This document shows, one piece after another, positions 24,168-33,348 of a stretch of 64,000 nucleotides of DNA (within the stretch, counting starts at the first letter, position 1; each line of letters starts with the position of its first letter). The translations under genes were made by a program, and so were the position numbers. Under the pieces are notes generated by a model. The model was not told where the DNA came from, did no database searches, and saw nothing but the letters and a program-made list of their open reading frames with translations. The DNA comes from Alphaproteobacteria bacterium AO1-B (GTDB lineage Bacteria; Pseudomonadota; Alphaproteobacteria; Rhizobiales; Stappiaceae): NCBI GenBank assembly GCA_001890945.1, contig MLAX01000001.1, forward strand, positions 620,001 through 684,000, in the 5' to 3' direction.

Positions 24168-25166
24168 GTGAACCATAGTATCGATCAGTTTGATTTTTTG
24201 GCGGCCGCAGAGCGGATCAAGCCGCACGTCCGGCGCACGCCTATGGTGCCCTCCGAGAGCCTGTCTGAAAAAGCCGGCGCGCGGGTTTTCTTGAAGCTGG
24301 AGCACCTTCAGACGACGGGAAGCTTCAAACTGCGGGGCGCGACCAACGCAATCTCAAAATTGACTGCGGACCAGCGCAAAAAAGGTGTCGTGTGTGTATC
24401 TACCGGAAACCACGGCCGCGGATTGGCTTATGCAGCTAAGAAGGCAGAGATTTCCTGTACGATTTGCATGTCGCGCCTGGTTCCGCAAAACAAGGTCGAT
24501 GCGATTGCGAAACTTGGAGCCGATATCCGAATAACCGGCGCGTCCCAGGATGAAGCGCAACTGGAGGCGGACCGTCTGGTTCTCGAGGAGGGCCTTGTAC
24601 TTCTGCCGCCGTTTGATCATCCAGACATTATCAGCGGGCAAGGAACACTCGGACTGGAAATTCTGGAGGAGATCCCGGAGGTTCAGACCGTTCTTGTCCC
24701 CTTGTCGGGCGGCGGTTTGATCGCGGGTGTTGCCTCTGCACTGAAGGCTGCAAGGCCTTCGGTGAAAGTTGTTGGACTTTCCATGGAGCGGGGCGCGGCG
24801 ATGGCGGCCTCACTGACAGCTGGCCGCCCGGTTCAGGTCACCGAAGAACCCAGCCTCGCAGATTCGCTCGGCGGCGGCATCGGTCTCGACAATCAGTTCA
24901 CGTTTGAAACCACCCGGGAGCTCGTCGACGACATTGTTCTGCTCACCGAGGCCGAAATTGCAGCTGGAATTCGTCATGCCTATTGGCAGGAACGTCAAGT
25001 CGTTGAGGGCAGCGGCGCGGTTGGGTTTGCTGGGCTTTTAGCCGGAAAAGTAAATCCAAGAGGGCCCGTCGCTGTCCTGCTGACTGGCTGTAATATCGAT
25101 ATGAACCTGCATCATCGCGTTATCTCCGGAGAGGACGTTGATCTCGCGAACAGCGAGGAAGCTTGA
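24168..25166 (+). CDS. eutB: EutB, threonine dehydratase-like enzyme of hydroxyectoine breakdown
   Basis: 332 residues from GTG at 24168 (AGGTGA seven bases upstream; in-frame TTG 24150 and GTG 24159 also exist). Fold type II PLP enzyme: the Schiff-base lysine lies in GSFKLRGATNA, the PLP phosphate loop is VPLSGGGLIAG, and STGNHGRGLAYAAK is the Asn loop. In ectoine clusters EutB and EutC are thought to convert 5-hydroxyectoine toward ectoine or its hydrolysis route. The next gene starts 4 bp later. Confidence 0.88.
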   Translation: MNHSIDQFDFLAAAERIKPHVRRTPMVPSESLSEKAGARVFLKLEHLQTTGSFKLRGATNAISKLTADQRKKGVVCVSTGNHGRGLAYAAKKAEISCTICMSRLVPQNKVDAIAKLGADIRITGASQDEAQLEADRLVLEEGLVLLPPFDHPDIISGQGTLGLEILEEIPEVQTVLVPLSGGGLIAGVASALKAARPSVKVVGLSMERGAAMAASLTAGRPVQVTEEPSLADSLGGGIGLDNQFTFETTRELVDDIVLLTEAEIAAGIRHAYWQERQVVEGSGAVGFAGLLAGKVNPRGPVAVLLTGCNIDMNLHHRVISGEDVDLANSEEA

Positions 25167-25169
25167 TCC

Positions 25170-26162
25170 ATGCCGCAAATCACCATCCTGACCGAAACAG
25201 AGCTGCGCACGGCGGTTCCGCTTAACAAAGATGCCGTTGAGCAGATTGAGCGGGCTTTTGCGGCCCTGGCAAGTGGAAAGGTCGTGATGCCGCCGATCCT
25301 TTCCATGGAAATTCCCGACTTCAACGGCGAAGTTGATGCTAAAACAGCCTATGTTCCGGGCCTCGATAGCTTTGCTCTGAAAGTATCTCCCGGCTTTTTC
25401 GACAATCCAAAGATTGGTCTGCCGAGCAATTCTGGTTTGATGATCTTGTTCTCGGCACGGACCGGGTTCGTCGAAGCCGTGATGCTTGACAATGGCTATC
25501 TGACAGAAGTTCGAACAGCTGCTGCCGGTGCCGTTGCCGCGAAACACTTGGCGCCGGAACAGGCGTCAAGCGCCTGTATTGTAGGGGCTGGACTGCAGGC
25601 CAAACTGCAGCTGCAGGCTCTGTGCCTTGTGCGCCCGATCAAACACGCAGCGATTTGGGCGCGGGACGTATCCAAGGCGCGAGTAGCCGCAGACGAGTTG
25701 GCGTCCCGTCTGGAAATCGAAGTTTCACCGGTTTCGGACCTTGCAGGCGCTGTCGAAGCTGCCGATGTGGTCGTCACCACAACCCCGAGCACCGAACCGC
25801 TCATTAAGGCCGAATGGTTGCGTGCCGGACACCACATAACAGCCATGGGGTCAGACCAGCACACAAAGAATGAATTAGAGCCGGCCTGTCTGACGCGGGC
25901 CGATCTTTACGTGCCGGACCGGCAATCTCAAACCGAGTTGATGGGAGAACTGCGGTCAGCTTTGGCGGCAGGTTCTGTCAGTGCCGGGGCAATCTTCAGC
26001 GAACTCGGAGACATCGTCTCAGGGCAGGCTAGGGGGCGTGCGTCCGATGCTGACATCACGATCTGTGACCTTACTGGAACGGGGGTGCAGGACACGGCAA
26101 TTGCAACATTCGCCCGCGCGCAGGCTCTGTCGCTGCAAGCGGGAACGACAATCGACACATAA
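25170..26162 (+). CDS. eutC: EutC, ornithine cyclodeaminase-like enzyme of hydroxyectoine breakdown
   Basis: 330 residues, ornithine cyclodeaminase/mu-crystallin family. Visible motifs: PPILSMEIPDF, Lys in FALKVSPGFF, the Rossmann dinucleotide loop CIVGAGLQAKLQLQAL and ITAMGSDQHTKNELEP. Partner of EutB in the conversion of 5-hydroxyectoine. A Val-Val-Thr-rich nucleotide-binding half and a catalytic Asp near residue 230 fit the family. Confidence 0.88.
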   Translation: MPQITILTETELRTAVPLNKDAVEQIERAFAALASGKVVMPPILSMEIPDFNGEVDAKTAYVPGLDSFALKVSPGFFDNPKIGLPSNSGLMILFSARTGFVEAVMLDNGYLTEVRTAAAGAVAAKHLAPEQASSACIVGAGLQAKLQLQALCLVRPIKHAAIWARDVSKARVAADELASRLEIEVSPVSDLAGAVEAADVVVTTTPSTEPLIKAEWLRAGHHITAMGSDQHTKNELEPACLTRADLYVPDRQSQTELMGELRSALAAGSVSAGAIFSELGDIVSGQARGRASDADITICDLTGTGVQDTAIATFARAQALSLQAGTTIDT

Positions 26163-26180
26163 TGAGCCGGAGATCGTTTG

Positions 26181-27368
26181 ATGATTGAACTCACGCTTCG
26201 TTTTTCGAGAGACGAGTACCAGCGCCGTGTCGACAAGACTCGCAAGGCAATGGAAGCGGCAGAGGTAGAGCTGCTGATCATTTCTGACCCGTCCAATATG
26301 AACTGGCTGACCGGATACGACGGCTGGTCCTTTTATGTTCATCAGGCGGTGTTGTTGTCCTTGGATGGCGATCCGGTCTGGTTCGGCCGGGGGCAAGACG
26401 CCAATGGAGCGCTGCGCACCTGTTTCATGGATCCCGCCAACATCATCGGGTATCCAGATCATTATGTGCAATCCACGGAGCGGCATCCGATGGACTACCT
26501 GTCTGCGAAGATTGAGGAGCGTGGCTGGGCGAACCTGAATATCGGCGTGGAAATGGACAATTACTATTTCTCCGCCGCCGCGTTTGCCTCGCTGCAAAAG
26601 CATCTGCCGAAGGCACGCTTTCAAGATGCCAATGCGCTGGTCAATTGGCAGCGGGCGGTCAAGTCTGCGCCGGAACTCGACTACATGCGTATGGCCGGGA
26701 AAAAGGTAGAGAAAATCCATGCCCGCATTCTGGAGAAGGCGGAGCCGGGTCTTCGCAAATGCGATCTTGTGGCCGACATCTATGATGCGGGTTTGCGTTA
26801 CGATGCACTCCTGGATGCAGGTGGGGACTATCCGGCAATTGTCCCGCTAGTGCCCTCGGGCAGTGACGCAGCGGCCCCGCATCTGACATGGGATGACCAG
26901 CCGATGAAGGCCGGTGAGGGAACCTTCTTTGAGGTCGCGGGCGTTCACAACCGGTACCATTGTCCGCTTTCGCGCACGCTTTACCTCGGAAAGCCGCCGC
27001 AAAAGTTCCTTGATGCGGAAAAGGCCGTGTTGGAGGGACTGGAAGCAGGGCTTGAAGTCGCAAAGGCTGGAAACCGGTGTGAAGACATCGCCCATGCGTT
27101 TTTCCGGGTCTTGAAAAAACACGGCATCACCAAGGACAATCGCACTGGTTATCCGATCGGACTGTCCTATCCCCCGGATTGGGGCGAACGGACCATGTCA
27201 TTGCGCAGCGGCGATACGTCCGTTCTGGAAGAAAACATGACCTTCCATTTCATGACCGGCCTCTGGATGGAAGACTGGGGATTTGAGATCACGGAAAGCA
27301 TCGTCATTGGCGAGAGCGAACCGGAATGCCTCGCCGATGTGCCCCGGCGCTTGTTTGTGAAGGATTGA
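26181..27368 (+). CDS. eutD: Ectoine hydrolase (M24 peptidase-like)
   Basis: 395 residues from ATG at 26181 (GGAGAT upstream; a TTG one codon earlier is in frame). Creatinase/Xaa-Pro peptidase fold: N-terminal NMNWLTGYDGWSFYVHQ segment and C-terminal pita-bread half with YPAIVPLVPSGSDAAAPH, TFFEVAGVHNRYHCPLSRT and GLSYPPDWGER. The metal-ligand set of true peptidases is not fully conserved, as in ectoine hydrolases. EutD/DoeA opens the ectoine ring to give N-acetyl-diaminobutyrate isomers, including the EnuR inducer alpha-ADABA. Confidence 0.92.
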   Translation: MIELTLRFSRDEYQRRVDKTRKAMEAAEVELLIISDPSNMNWLTGYDGWSFYVHQAVLLSLDGDPVWFGRGQDANGALRTCFMDPANIIGYPDHYVQSTERHPMDYLSAKIEERGWANLNIGVEMDNYYFSAAAFASLQKHLPKARFQDANALVNWQRAVKSAPELDYMRMAGKKVEKIHARILEKAEPGLRKCDLVADIYDAGLRYDALLDAGGDYPAIVPLVPSGSDAAAPHLTWDDQPMKAGEGTFFEVAGVHNRYHCPLSRTLYLGKPPQKFLDAEKAVLEGLEAGLEVAKAGNRCEDIAHAFFRVLKKHGITKDNRTGYPIGLSYPPDWGERTMSLRSGDTSVLEENMTFHFMTGLWMEDWGFEITESIVIGESEPECLADVPRRLFVKD

Positions 27369-27371
27369 TCG

Positions 27372-28361
27372 ATGACCGGAAATCCGATCAGCCCGACCAT
27401 TCCGTTTGATCAAGATGGCATTCATCACGGCTTCTTGCGTCTTCCCTACAGCCGGGACGACTCGGCCTGGGGATCTGTGATGATCCCGATCACCGTTGTG
27501 CGGAGTGGTGATGGTCCAACCGCTCTTTTAACCGGTGGCAATCATGGCGATGAGTACGAGGGGCCGATTGCCCTTCAGGAGCTGGCAGTAACCCTAAAAC
27601 TGGAGGACATTCGGGGGAGGGTCATCATAGTTCCGGCTCTCAACCATCCGGCCTTCCTTGCTGGGTCGCGCACGTCGCCAATCGACAAGGGCAATCTCAA
27701 CCGCTCCTTCCCAGGAAGGCCGGACGGAACCGTTACCCAGAAGATTGCCCATTTCGTCGATACGGTTTTGATCCCGATGGCGGATATCGTTCTGGATTAT
27801 CATTCCGGCGGCAAGACGCTGGATTTTGTGCCCTTTGCAGCCGCTCATGTTCTGGACAACAAAGACCAGCAGGCCGCGTGTGTCGCCGCTATGCAATCGT
27901 TCAACGCGCCGTACTCCGCGACCATGTTGGAAATCGATAGTGTCGGTATGCTCGACACGGCAGTCGAGCAAAAGGGCAAAGTGTTTGTGACGACCGAGCT
28001 TGGCGGCGGCGGCACAGCGACGGCGCGATCGATCAGCATCGCCAAGAAGGGCGCGCGCAATCTTCTAAAATATGCCGGTATCCTCTCAGGTGAGCTGGAG
28101 TTGGGCCCGAGTGTCACGCTCGACATGCCGGATGGTGATTGTTTCGTGTTCTGCGAGCACAGCGGCATGATCGAGCCGGTCATTGACCTGGGAGACGAGA
28201 TCGCGGAAGGCGACGTCATTGCACGGGTGTGGCCGACGGAGCGCACTGGTGCCGCTCCGATCGAGTATCGGGCCAAACGATCTGGCATCCTTATGGCCCG
28301 TCATTTTCCAGGGTTGGTCAAGATGGGAGACTGCCTGGCGGTCGTTGCAAAGGTGGTCTAG
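27372..28361 (+). CDS. eutE: N-acetyl-L-2,4-diaminobutyrate deacetylase
   Basis: 329 residues, succinylglutamate desuccinylase/aspartoacylase family (M14-like zinc hydrolase). Zinc ligands appear as His and Glu in GGNHGDEYEG and His in DYHSGGKTLDF; NRSFPGRPDGT binds the substrate carboxylate. EutE/DoeB removes acetate from the EutD product, yielding diaminobutyrate for DoeD. Starts 4 bp after eutD and ends the eut operon. Confidence 0.92.
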   Translation: MTGNPISPTIPFDQDGIHHGFLRLPYSRDDSAWGSVMIPITVVRSGDGPTALLTGGNHGDEYEGPIALQELAVTLKLEDIRGRVIIVPALNHPAFLAGSRTSPIDKGNLNRSFPGRPDGTVTQKIAHFVDTVLIPMADIVLDYHSGGKTLDFVPFAAAHVLDNKDQQAACVAAMQSFNAPYSATMLEIDSVGMLDTAVEQKGKVFVTTELGGGGTATARSISIAKKGARNLLKYAGILSGELELGPSVTLDMPDGDCFVFCEHSGMIEPVIDLGDEIAEGDVIARVWPTERTGAAPIEYRAKRSGILMARHFPGLVKMGDCLAVVAKVV

Positions 28362-28405
28362 GGCCGATCGTGGGGACGCACTTCCATTGAACAGCCCCAC
28401 GCTCT

Positions 28406-29509
28406 CTATTCCGCCGCTTGCGCCATCTCTGGAAACAAGCCGGCCAAACCCTCTGGTGATGCTTCGCAAATCCCGCGCTCGGTAATCAGTCCGGTTACAA
28501 GCCGGTTGGGCGTCACATCAAATGCTGGGTTTCCGCCGGACGTGCCATCCGGTGTGACTTGCACAATGCCAATCGCGCCTTCGTCCGATTTTCCCTGGAT
28601 ATGGGTTGTCTCGCGCTCAGAACGTTCTTCAATCGGAATTTCGGACACGCCGTCGCTCACGCTCCAGTCGATCGTTGGAGAGGGTAGGGCCACATAGAAC
28701 GGCACATCGTTGTCGCGAGCAGCCAGTGCCTTTAGATAAGTCCCGATTTTGTTGCACACATCCCCGCGTCGGGTTGTCCGATCTGTGCCAACGATGACCA
28801 TGTCGACGAGCCCATGTTGCATCAAATGACCACCGGCATTGTCGGTGATGTAGGTGTGCGGAACGCCGTGGCTTCCGAGCTCCCACGATGTGAGGGCCCC
28901 CTGGTTCCGCGGTCGTGTCTCGTCGACCCAGACATGCAGCGGAATACCTGCGTCATGGGCCTGATACATGGGGCTTGTCGCAGTTCCCCAGTCGACGGTT
29001 GCAATCCAGCCAGCGTTGCAGTGCGTGAGCAGTCGGACGGGCTCGCCATCCGGTTTGTTGGCGGCAATGTCGCGGATCAGCTTCAACCCGTTTTCACCGA
29101 TACGGCGATTGATCTCGACATCTTCGTCGGCGATGTCATGGGCAAGCTGGAGGGCGGCTGCCGCACGCGCTTCTACTGGAAGCGGTTTGAGCGCGGTTCG
29201 GCATCTATTTAGCGCCCACCGCAGATTGATGGCAGTGGGGCGCGTCTTTTCCAGGAATGTCCAGGCGGCGTCCAGATTGGCATCAGAGGGATCATTGGCC
29301 ATGGCCAATGCCACGCCATAAGCAGCGGTTGCGCCGATGAGCGGCGCGCCTCGGACACGCATTTCAACGATCGCGTCCGCAAACTCCTGCATTGTCCGCA
29401 CTGGTTGGGTTTTGAACTCATGCGGCAACCAACGTTGGTCGATGATCTGAAGGCAGTTCAACTCCGCATCCCACCACAACGAGCGGTACTGTGTTCCATT
29501 GACCTTCAT
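28406..29509 (-). CDS. mtnA: S-methyl-5-thioribose-1-phosphate isomerase
   Basis: 367 residues of the eIF2B-like isomerase family. VRGAPLIGATAAYGVALAM, catalytic Cys in LLTHCNAGWIAT and Asp in IVGTDRTTRRGDVCNKIGTY identify MtnA, which isomerises methylthioribose-1-phosphate in methionine salvage. AGAGGGAAG precedes the ATG. It stands alone here; no other mtn gene is in the window and it converges on eutE with a 44-bp gap. No SAM-type riboswitch is seen upstream. Confidence 0.93.
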   Translation of the reverse strand: MKVNGTQYRSLWWDAELNCLQIIDQRWLPHEFKTQPVRTMQEFADAIVEMRVRGAPLIGATAAYGVALAMANDPSDANLDAAWTFLEKTRPTAINLRWALNRCRTALKPLPVEARAAAALQLAHDIADEDVEINRRIGENGLKLIRDIAANKPDGEPVRLLTHCNAGWIATVDWGTATSPMYQAHDAGIPLHVWVDETRPRNQGALTSWELGSHGVPHTYITDNAGGHLMQHGLVDMVIVGTDRTTRRGDVCNKIGTYLKALAARDNDVPFYVALPSPTIDWSVSDGVSEIPIEERSERETTHIQGKSDEGAIGIVQVTPDGTSGGNPAFDVTPNRLVTGLITERGICEASPEGLAGLFPEMAQAAE

Positions 29510-29676
29510 CCGACTTCCCTCTTATCCGGTTTTGGCCCCTGTGTGTCCTTTAAAGACAGTATGGGCTCGCCGCTGCAAGATACGCAAATCGCTATTGCTA
29601 CCGCCTTTAGCCCGGCAGCGATCACGCCGCAAGAAGGTGCGATCGTGTATTGATGCCGCGCTGCAACATTTCTGCA

Positions 29677-29704
29677 TTGCATAAAAAATGACCTTGCGCA
29701 TAAT
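29677..29704 (+). promoter_or_regulatory. Probable nasT promoter
   Basis: TTGCAT (29677-29682) and CATAAT (29699-29704) with a 16-bp spacer. A start site about seven bases downstream would fall at the nasT ATG (29711), which lacks a ribosome binding site, so this may yield a leaderless mRNA. Confidence 0.45.
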
Positions 29705-29710
29705 GCGGGC

Positions 29711-30298
29711 ATGAGGGGCGGGCTATCCATACTTGTCATCGATGACAACAAGATCCGCGCATCCATCATTGAAGAGGGATTGCGCGATGCAGGGCATGAG
29801 AAAGTCATTCTCGTGCATCAGATGGAGGGGCTTGTCCGGCAAATCGCGGATATCAACCCGGACGTCATCGTCATTGATCTGGAAAACCCCAACCGCGACC
29901 GACTGGAACACATGTTCCAGGTGTCGCGGGCTGTGCAGCGTCCGATTGCGATGTTTGTCGACAAGGCCGATAGCCAATCGATTGAGGCGGCAGTTGATGC
30001 GGGTGTTTCCGCCTACATTGTTGATGGTTTGAAGCGGGAACGCGTCAAGCCGATCCTGGATATGGCCATCAGCCGTTTCCGCGCGTTTTCAAAACTCACA
30101 CAGGATCTGGAAGACGCCCGCAACGAATTGGCGGACCGGAAGACCATCGACCGCGCCAAGGGCATTCTCATGAAGTCGAAAAATCTCACGGAACAGGAGG
30201 CCTATGACCTCCTGCGTAAGACGGCGATGAACCAAAGCCGAAAGATTATTGAAGTCGCGCAAAGTCTGGTCATCGCCAGCGGGCTGCTGGGAGACTGA
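29711..30298 (+). CDS. nasT: NasT, ANTAR-domain antiterminator response regulator
   Basis: 195 residues. Residues 1-120 are a receiver-like domain (SILVIDDNKIRASIIEEGL; DVIVIDLENP holds the Asp position) and residues about 130-190 an ANTAR RNA-binding domain (DRKTIDRAKGILMKSKNLTEQEAYDLLRK, quoted in part as the key helix pattern). NasT binds paired hairpins in the nitrate operon leader and prevents termination; NasS holds it back until nitrate or nitrite is sensed. The leader at 31.7-31.8 kb carries such hairpins. No ribosome site precedes the ATG. Confidence 0.94.
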   Translation: MRGGLSILVIDDNKIRASIIEEGLRDAGHEKVILVHQMEGLVRQIADINPDVIVIDLENPNRDRLEHMFQVSRAVQRPIAMFVDKADSQSIEAAVDAGVSAYIVDGLKRERVKPILDMAISRFRAFSKLTQDLEDARNELADRKTIDRAKGILMKSKNLTEQEAYDLLRKTAMNQSRKIIEVAQSLVIASGLLGD

Positions 30299-30357
30299 CG
30301 GATGCAGAAAAAGACGAAACGCCAGGGAGGGGCGGTTATCGGGGAGAGCAGGAGACT

Positions 30358-31467
30358 ATGGGCACCAAACTGACACCGGTGATTGCCGGGTTCATACCGC
30401 TGCTCGACAGCGCAGTGTTGGTGGCGGCAAAGGAAAAGGGCTTTGCCGAACGAGAAGGCATTGCGCTTCAGCTGATCCGTGAAACGTCCTGGGCGAACAT
30501 TCGTGACCGTCTGGCTGTCGGCCATTTTGACGTTGCCCACATGCTCGCGCCGATGCCGATCGCTGCAAGCCTCAACCTGACCAGTCTTGCGGTCCCCATG
30601 CTGGCTCCCATGGTGCTTGGTCTCGGCGGCAACGCCATCACTGTCGCGGCTTCCATCTGGCGGCAAATGCCAGATCTTGGTGCTGACCCGGACGGCGATC
30701 CTGCTTCTACGGGTGTGGCGTTTGCAAAGGTTCTCTCTGCCCGCAAAGAGAGAGGCGAGGGTAGGCTGAGGTTCGGCGTTGTTCATCCTTTTTCAGGTCA
30801 CGCCTACGAGCTCCGGTATTGGCTCGCAGCAGCCGGACTTGATCCGGATCTTGATGTTGAGATCTCCGTTGTGCCACCGCAGTTGATGGCCGATGCCCTC
30901 GCTGCAGGTCAATTGGACGGTTATTGCGTAGGTGAGCCTTGGAACACCGCGGCCGTTCAAGCTGGCACGGGCAGGATTGCGACTTACAAACAGGCGATTT
31001 GGCCTGATAGCCCGGAAAAAGTCCTTGGTATCACTCGGAAATGGGCAAACGCCCAGCCGGACACCTTGTTTGCATTGATGCGCGCAATCTCTGCCGCGGC
31101 CGACTGGTGCGCACAGTCTGATAATCTGACCGAACTTGCACAGCTTCTCGCAGGCCCGACGTATATCGATTGTTCTCCTGACCTCTGCGTGCCAGCCCTT
31201 GGCGGAGATATGAAGCTGGGTCAAAATACTCACAAGAGCATACCGGACTTTCTAACGTTTTCCGGCGGACTGCGCGCAGCGCCGTCCCCCGCACAAGGTG
31301 TCTGGTTCTTCAGCCAGATGGTCCGCTGGGGGCAAGCGGTGGCCGATCCGGAAGCGGAAAGACAGGCTGCGGAAATCTTTGCGCCTGACCTTTATGAAGC
31401 TGCGCTCGGGCTTGGGCCGGTGGGGGAGCCACAAACCATCCGCTTGTTCGATATGCCCGCAGTGTGA
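30358..31467 (+). CDS. nasS: NasS, nitrate/nitrite sensor of the NrtA family
   Basis: 369 residues, homologous to the NrtA/CmpA binding proteins but without a signal peptide, hence cytoplasmic. [55 protein letters not shown] and [12 protein letters not shown] match NrtA positions that line the nitrate site. AGGAGACT precedes the ATG. It sequesters NasT without nitrate and releases it when ligand binds. Confidence 0.93.
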   Translation: MGTKLTPVIAGFIPLLDSAVLVAAKEKGFAEREGIALQLIRETSWANIRDRLAVGHFDVAHMLAPMPIAASLNLTSLAVPMLAPMVLGLGGNAITVAASIWRQMPDLGADPDGDPASTGVAFAKVLSARKERGEGRLRFGVVHPFSGHAYELRYWLAAAGLDPDLDVEISVVPPQLMADALAAGQLDGYCVGEPWNTAAVQAGTGRIATYKQAIWPDSPEKVLGITRKWANAQPDTLFALMRAISAAADWCAQSDNLTELAQLLAGPTYIDCSPDLCVPALGGDMKLGQNTHKSIPDFLTFSGGLRAAPSPAQGVWFFSQMVRWGQAVADPEAERQAAEIFAPDLYEAALGLGPVGEPQTIRLFDMPAV

Positions 31468-31661
31468 AACTCCGATTTGGTCATCGGCAAATCGGCATGA
31501 TCAAGAGCGGTCCTGCCATTCATTTTGCCCTGCTGCGCTGCACAAAAAAACATCACCTGCCTTCATTTTCAGCCAATACATGTTGCGCTGCCAAACGATC
31601 ACCTCTGTTCCTTAGGCCCATGCGCCTTTGATAAATATGAGAAAATTTCGAAATGTGGTGT

Positions 31662-31678
31662 TTGGCACGGTTCCTGCT
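31662..31678 (+). promoter_or_regulatory. Sigma-54 promoter of the nitrate assimilation operon
   Basis: TTGGCACGGTTCCTGCT has the -24 GG and -12 GC elements with exactly ten bases between them, close to the RpoN consensus (TGGCAC-N5-TTGC). It lies about 14 bp upstream of the leader hairpins. NtrC activation under nitrogen limitation is therefore expected, in addition to NasT control. Confidence 0.8.
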
Positions 31679-31691
31679 AACCAATAATACG

Positions 31692-31806
31692 AGGCCGACG
31701 TTGGCCTAACGATATTGCGCCCATTGGTGGGCGTTCAGGCAAAGCCGCCGATTTGACTTGCAGGTTCCTCCTCCCAAGGCCCGCAGGATCAGTCGGCGGC
31801 TTTTTG
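31692..31806 (+). promoter_or_regulatory. NasT-responsive attenuator leader (ANTAR hairpins plus terminator)
   Basis: Two short hairpins with six-base loops: AGGCC-GACGTT-GGCCT (31692-31707) and CGCCC-ATTGGT-GGGCG (31718-31733), ten bases apart. The second loop has A at position 1 and G at 4, as in ANTAR target loops; the first has G at 1 and G at 4. A terminator stem follows, GCCGCCGA (31744-31751) with TCGGCGGC (31793-31800), then TTTTTG. NasT binding should let polymerase read into nrtA. Confidence 0.85.
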
Positions 31807-31859
31807 TTTGACCTTCCAATGCTGCATTGCAGCGCAAAAAGAACTGCGAGGGACAGAAC

Positions 31860-33266
31860 GTGACACTCAGAGATACACTCAAATTCACCCGGCGGGCCGC
31901 GCTCGGCACTCTGTTGGCCGCAACTGCATTGGTTCCGGCGACCGGCGCCATGGCTGAAATGCTCGATGTCGAAAAAGACGAGCTGACCTTCGGTTTCATC
32001 AAACTGACCGATATGGCACCGCTCGCTGTTGCTTACGAGCTTGGCTACTTTGAAGACGAAGGGCTCTTCGTCACTCTGGAGCCGCAAGCCAACTGGAAAG
32101 TACTGCTCGATCGCGTCATCACCGGCGAACTGGACGGGGCGCACATGCTGGCCGGACAGCCGTTGGCAGCCACAATCGGTTTCGGCACCAAGGCGCACAT
32201 CGTCACGCCGTTCTCAATGGATCTCAACGGCAACGGCATCACCGTCTCCAACGAAATCTGGGAAATGATGAAGCCGAACATCCCCACAATGGATGATGGG
32301 CGTCCACAGCACCCGATCAGCGCATCTGCTCTGAAGCCGGTCGTTGACAAGTTCATCGACGAAGGCAAGCCGTTCAACATGGGCATGGTCTTCCCGGTTT
32401 CCACGCACAATTACGAGCTGCGCTATTGGTTGGCAGCAGGCGACATTCACCCGGGCTTTTATTCTGAAAGCGATATCTCCGGTCAGATCATGGGTGAGGC
32501 CTTGCTGTCCGTGACACCGCCACCGCAGATGCCGGCAACTCTGGAAGCTGGAACCATCTATGGCTATTGCGTGGGTGAGCCTTGGAACCAGCAGGCTGTC
32601 TTTAAGGGCATTGGTGTACCGGTCATCACCGATTACCAGATCTGGAAGAACAATCCGGAAAAGGTCTTCGGTCTGACCAAGGAGTTCACGGAAGAAAACC
32701 CGAACACCACGCTCGCAATTACGAAAGCACTCATTCGTGCAGCCAAATGGCTCGACGAGAATGATAACGCCAACCGTATGGAGGCCGTCGAGATCCTGGC
32801 CCGCTCCGAATATGTTGGCGCGGATGCTGAGGTCATCGCCAACTCCATGACAGGCACCTTTGAATTCGAAAAAGGTGACAAGAGAGAAATCCCGGACTTC
32901 AACGTCTTCTACCGCTACTATGCGACGTATCCGTACTACTCCGATGCCGTCTGGTACCTGACCCAGATGCGTCGGTGGGGCCAGATCACAGAGCACAAGC
33001 CTGACAGCTGGTATGACGAAGTCGCCAAGTCCGTCTACCTGCCGGATACCTATCTGAAAGCAGCCCGCATGCTGGTCGAGGAAGGTCATGTGGCCGAGGA
33101 AGACTTCCCGTGGGACAGCGACGGTTACCGTGCTCCGACCCCGGCAGCCGACATCATTGACGGCATTGCCTACGACGGAAAACAGCCGAACGCCTACATC
33201 GACAGTCTGCCGATCGGCCTGAAAGGCAAGCAGGTTGTCGACGGGAACGAAGTGGTCGGCGGTTAA
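31860..33266 (+). CDS. nrtA: Nitrate ABC transporter substrate-binding protein
   Basis: 468 residues from GTG at 31860 (GAGGG upstream). The N-terminus carries a twin-arginine-like signal ([19 protein letters not shown], cleavage after GAMA), so periplasmic. NrtA/CmpA features: [54 protein letters not shown] and [12 protein letters not shown]. Binds nitrate for the NrtB/NrtCD transporter. It shares its fold with NasS 400 bp upstream. Confidence 0.93.
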   Translation: MTLRDTLKFTRRAALGTLLAATALVPATGAMAEMLDVEKDELTFGFIKLTDMAPLAVAYELGYFEDEGLFVTLEPQANWKVLLDRVITGELDGAHMLAGQPLAATIGFGTKAHIVTPFSMDLNGNGITVSNEIWEMMKPNIPTMDDGRPQHPISASALKPVVDKFIDEGKPFNMGMVFPVSTHNYELRYWLAAGDIHPGFYSESDISGQIMGEALLSVTPPPQMPATLEAGTIYGYCVGEPWNQQAVFKGIGVPVITDYQIWKNNPEKVFGLTKEFTEENPNTTLAITKALIRAAKWLDENDNANRMEAVEILARSEYVGADAEVIANSMTGTFEFEKGDKREIPDFNVFYRYYATYPYYSDAVWYLTQMRRWGQITEHKPDSWYDEVAKSVYLPDTYLKAARMLVEEGHVAEEDFPWDSDGYRAPTPAADIIDGIAYDGKQPNAYIDSLPIGLKGKQVVDGNEVVGG

Positions 33267-33278
33267 TCCCCGACTGTG

Positions 33279-33306
33279 GGAGCGGCGGAATGCAGCCCGC
33301 CGCTCC
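33279..33306 (+). terminator. Stem-loop between nrtA and nrtB
   Basis: GGAGCGGCGG (33279-33288) pairs perfectly with CCGCCGCTCC (33297-33306) around an 8-base loop; no T-run follows. Such stems after binding-protein genes usually stabilise the upstream mRNA or attenuate downstream expression, keeping NrtA in excess over the membrane components. Confidence 0.6.
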
Positions 33307-33348
33307 ACCTCCCCAACACCAGAATTCAGACGTTAAGGGACGCCACCG

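Noticed and set aside
29510..29710. Possible SAM riboswitch before mtnA
   Set aside because: The upstream minus-strand sequence lacks the conserved SAM-II or SAM-V cores; only a short TGTC-CTTTAAAG-ACA palindrome was seen.
32214..33308. Minus-strand frame of 364 codons opposite nrtA
   Set aside because: No recognisable domain; nrtA on the plus strand has full-length family motifs.
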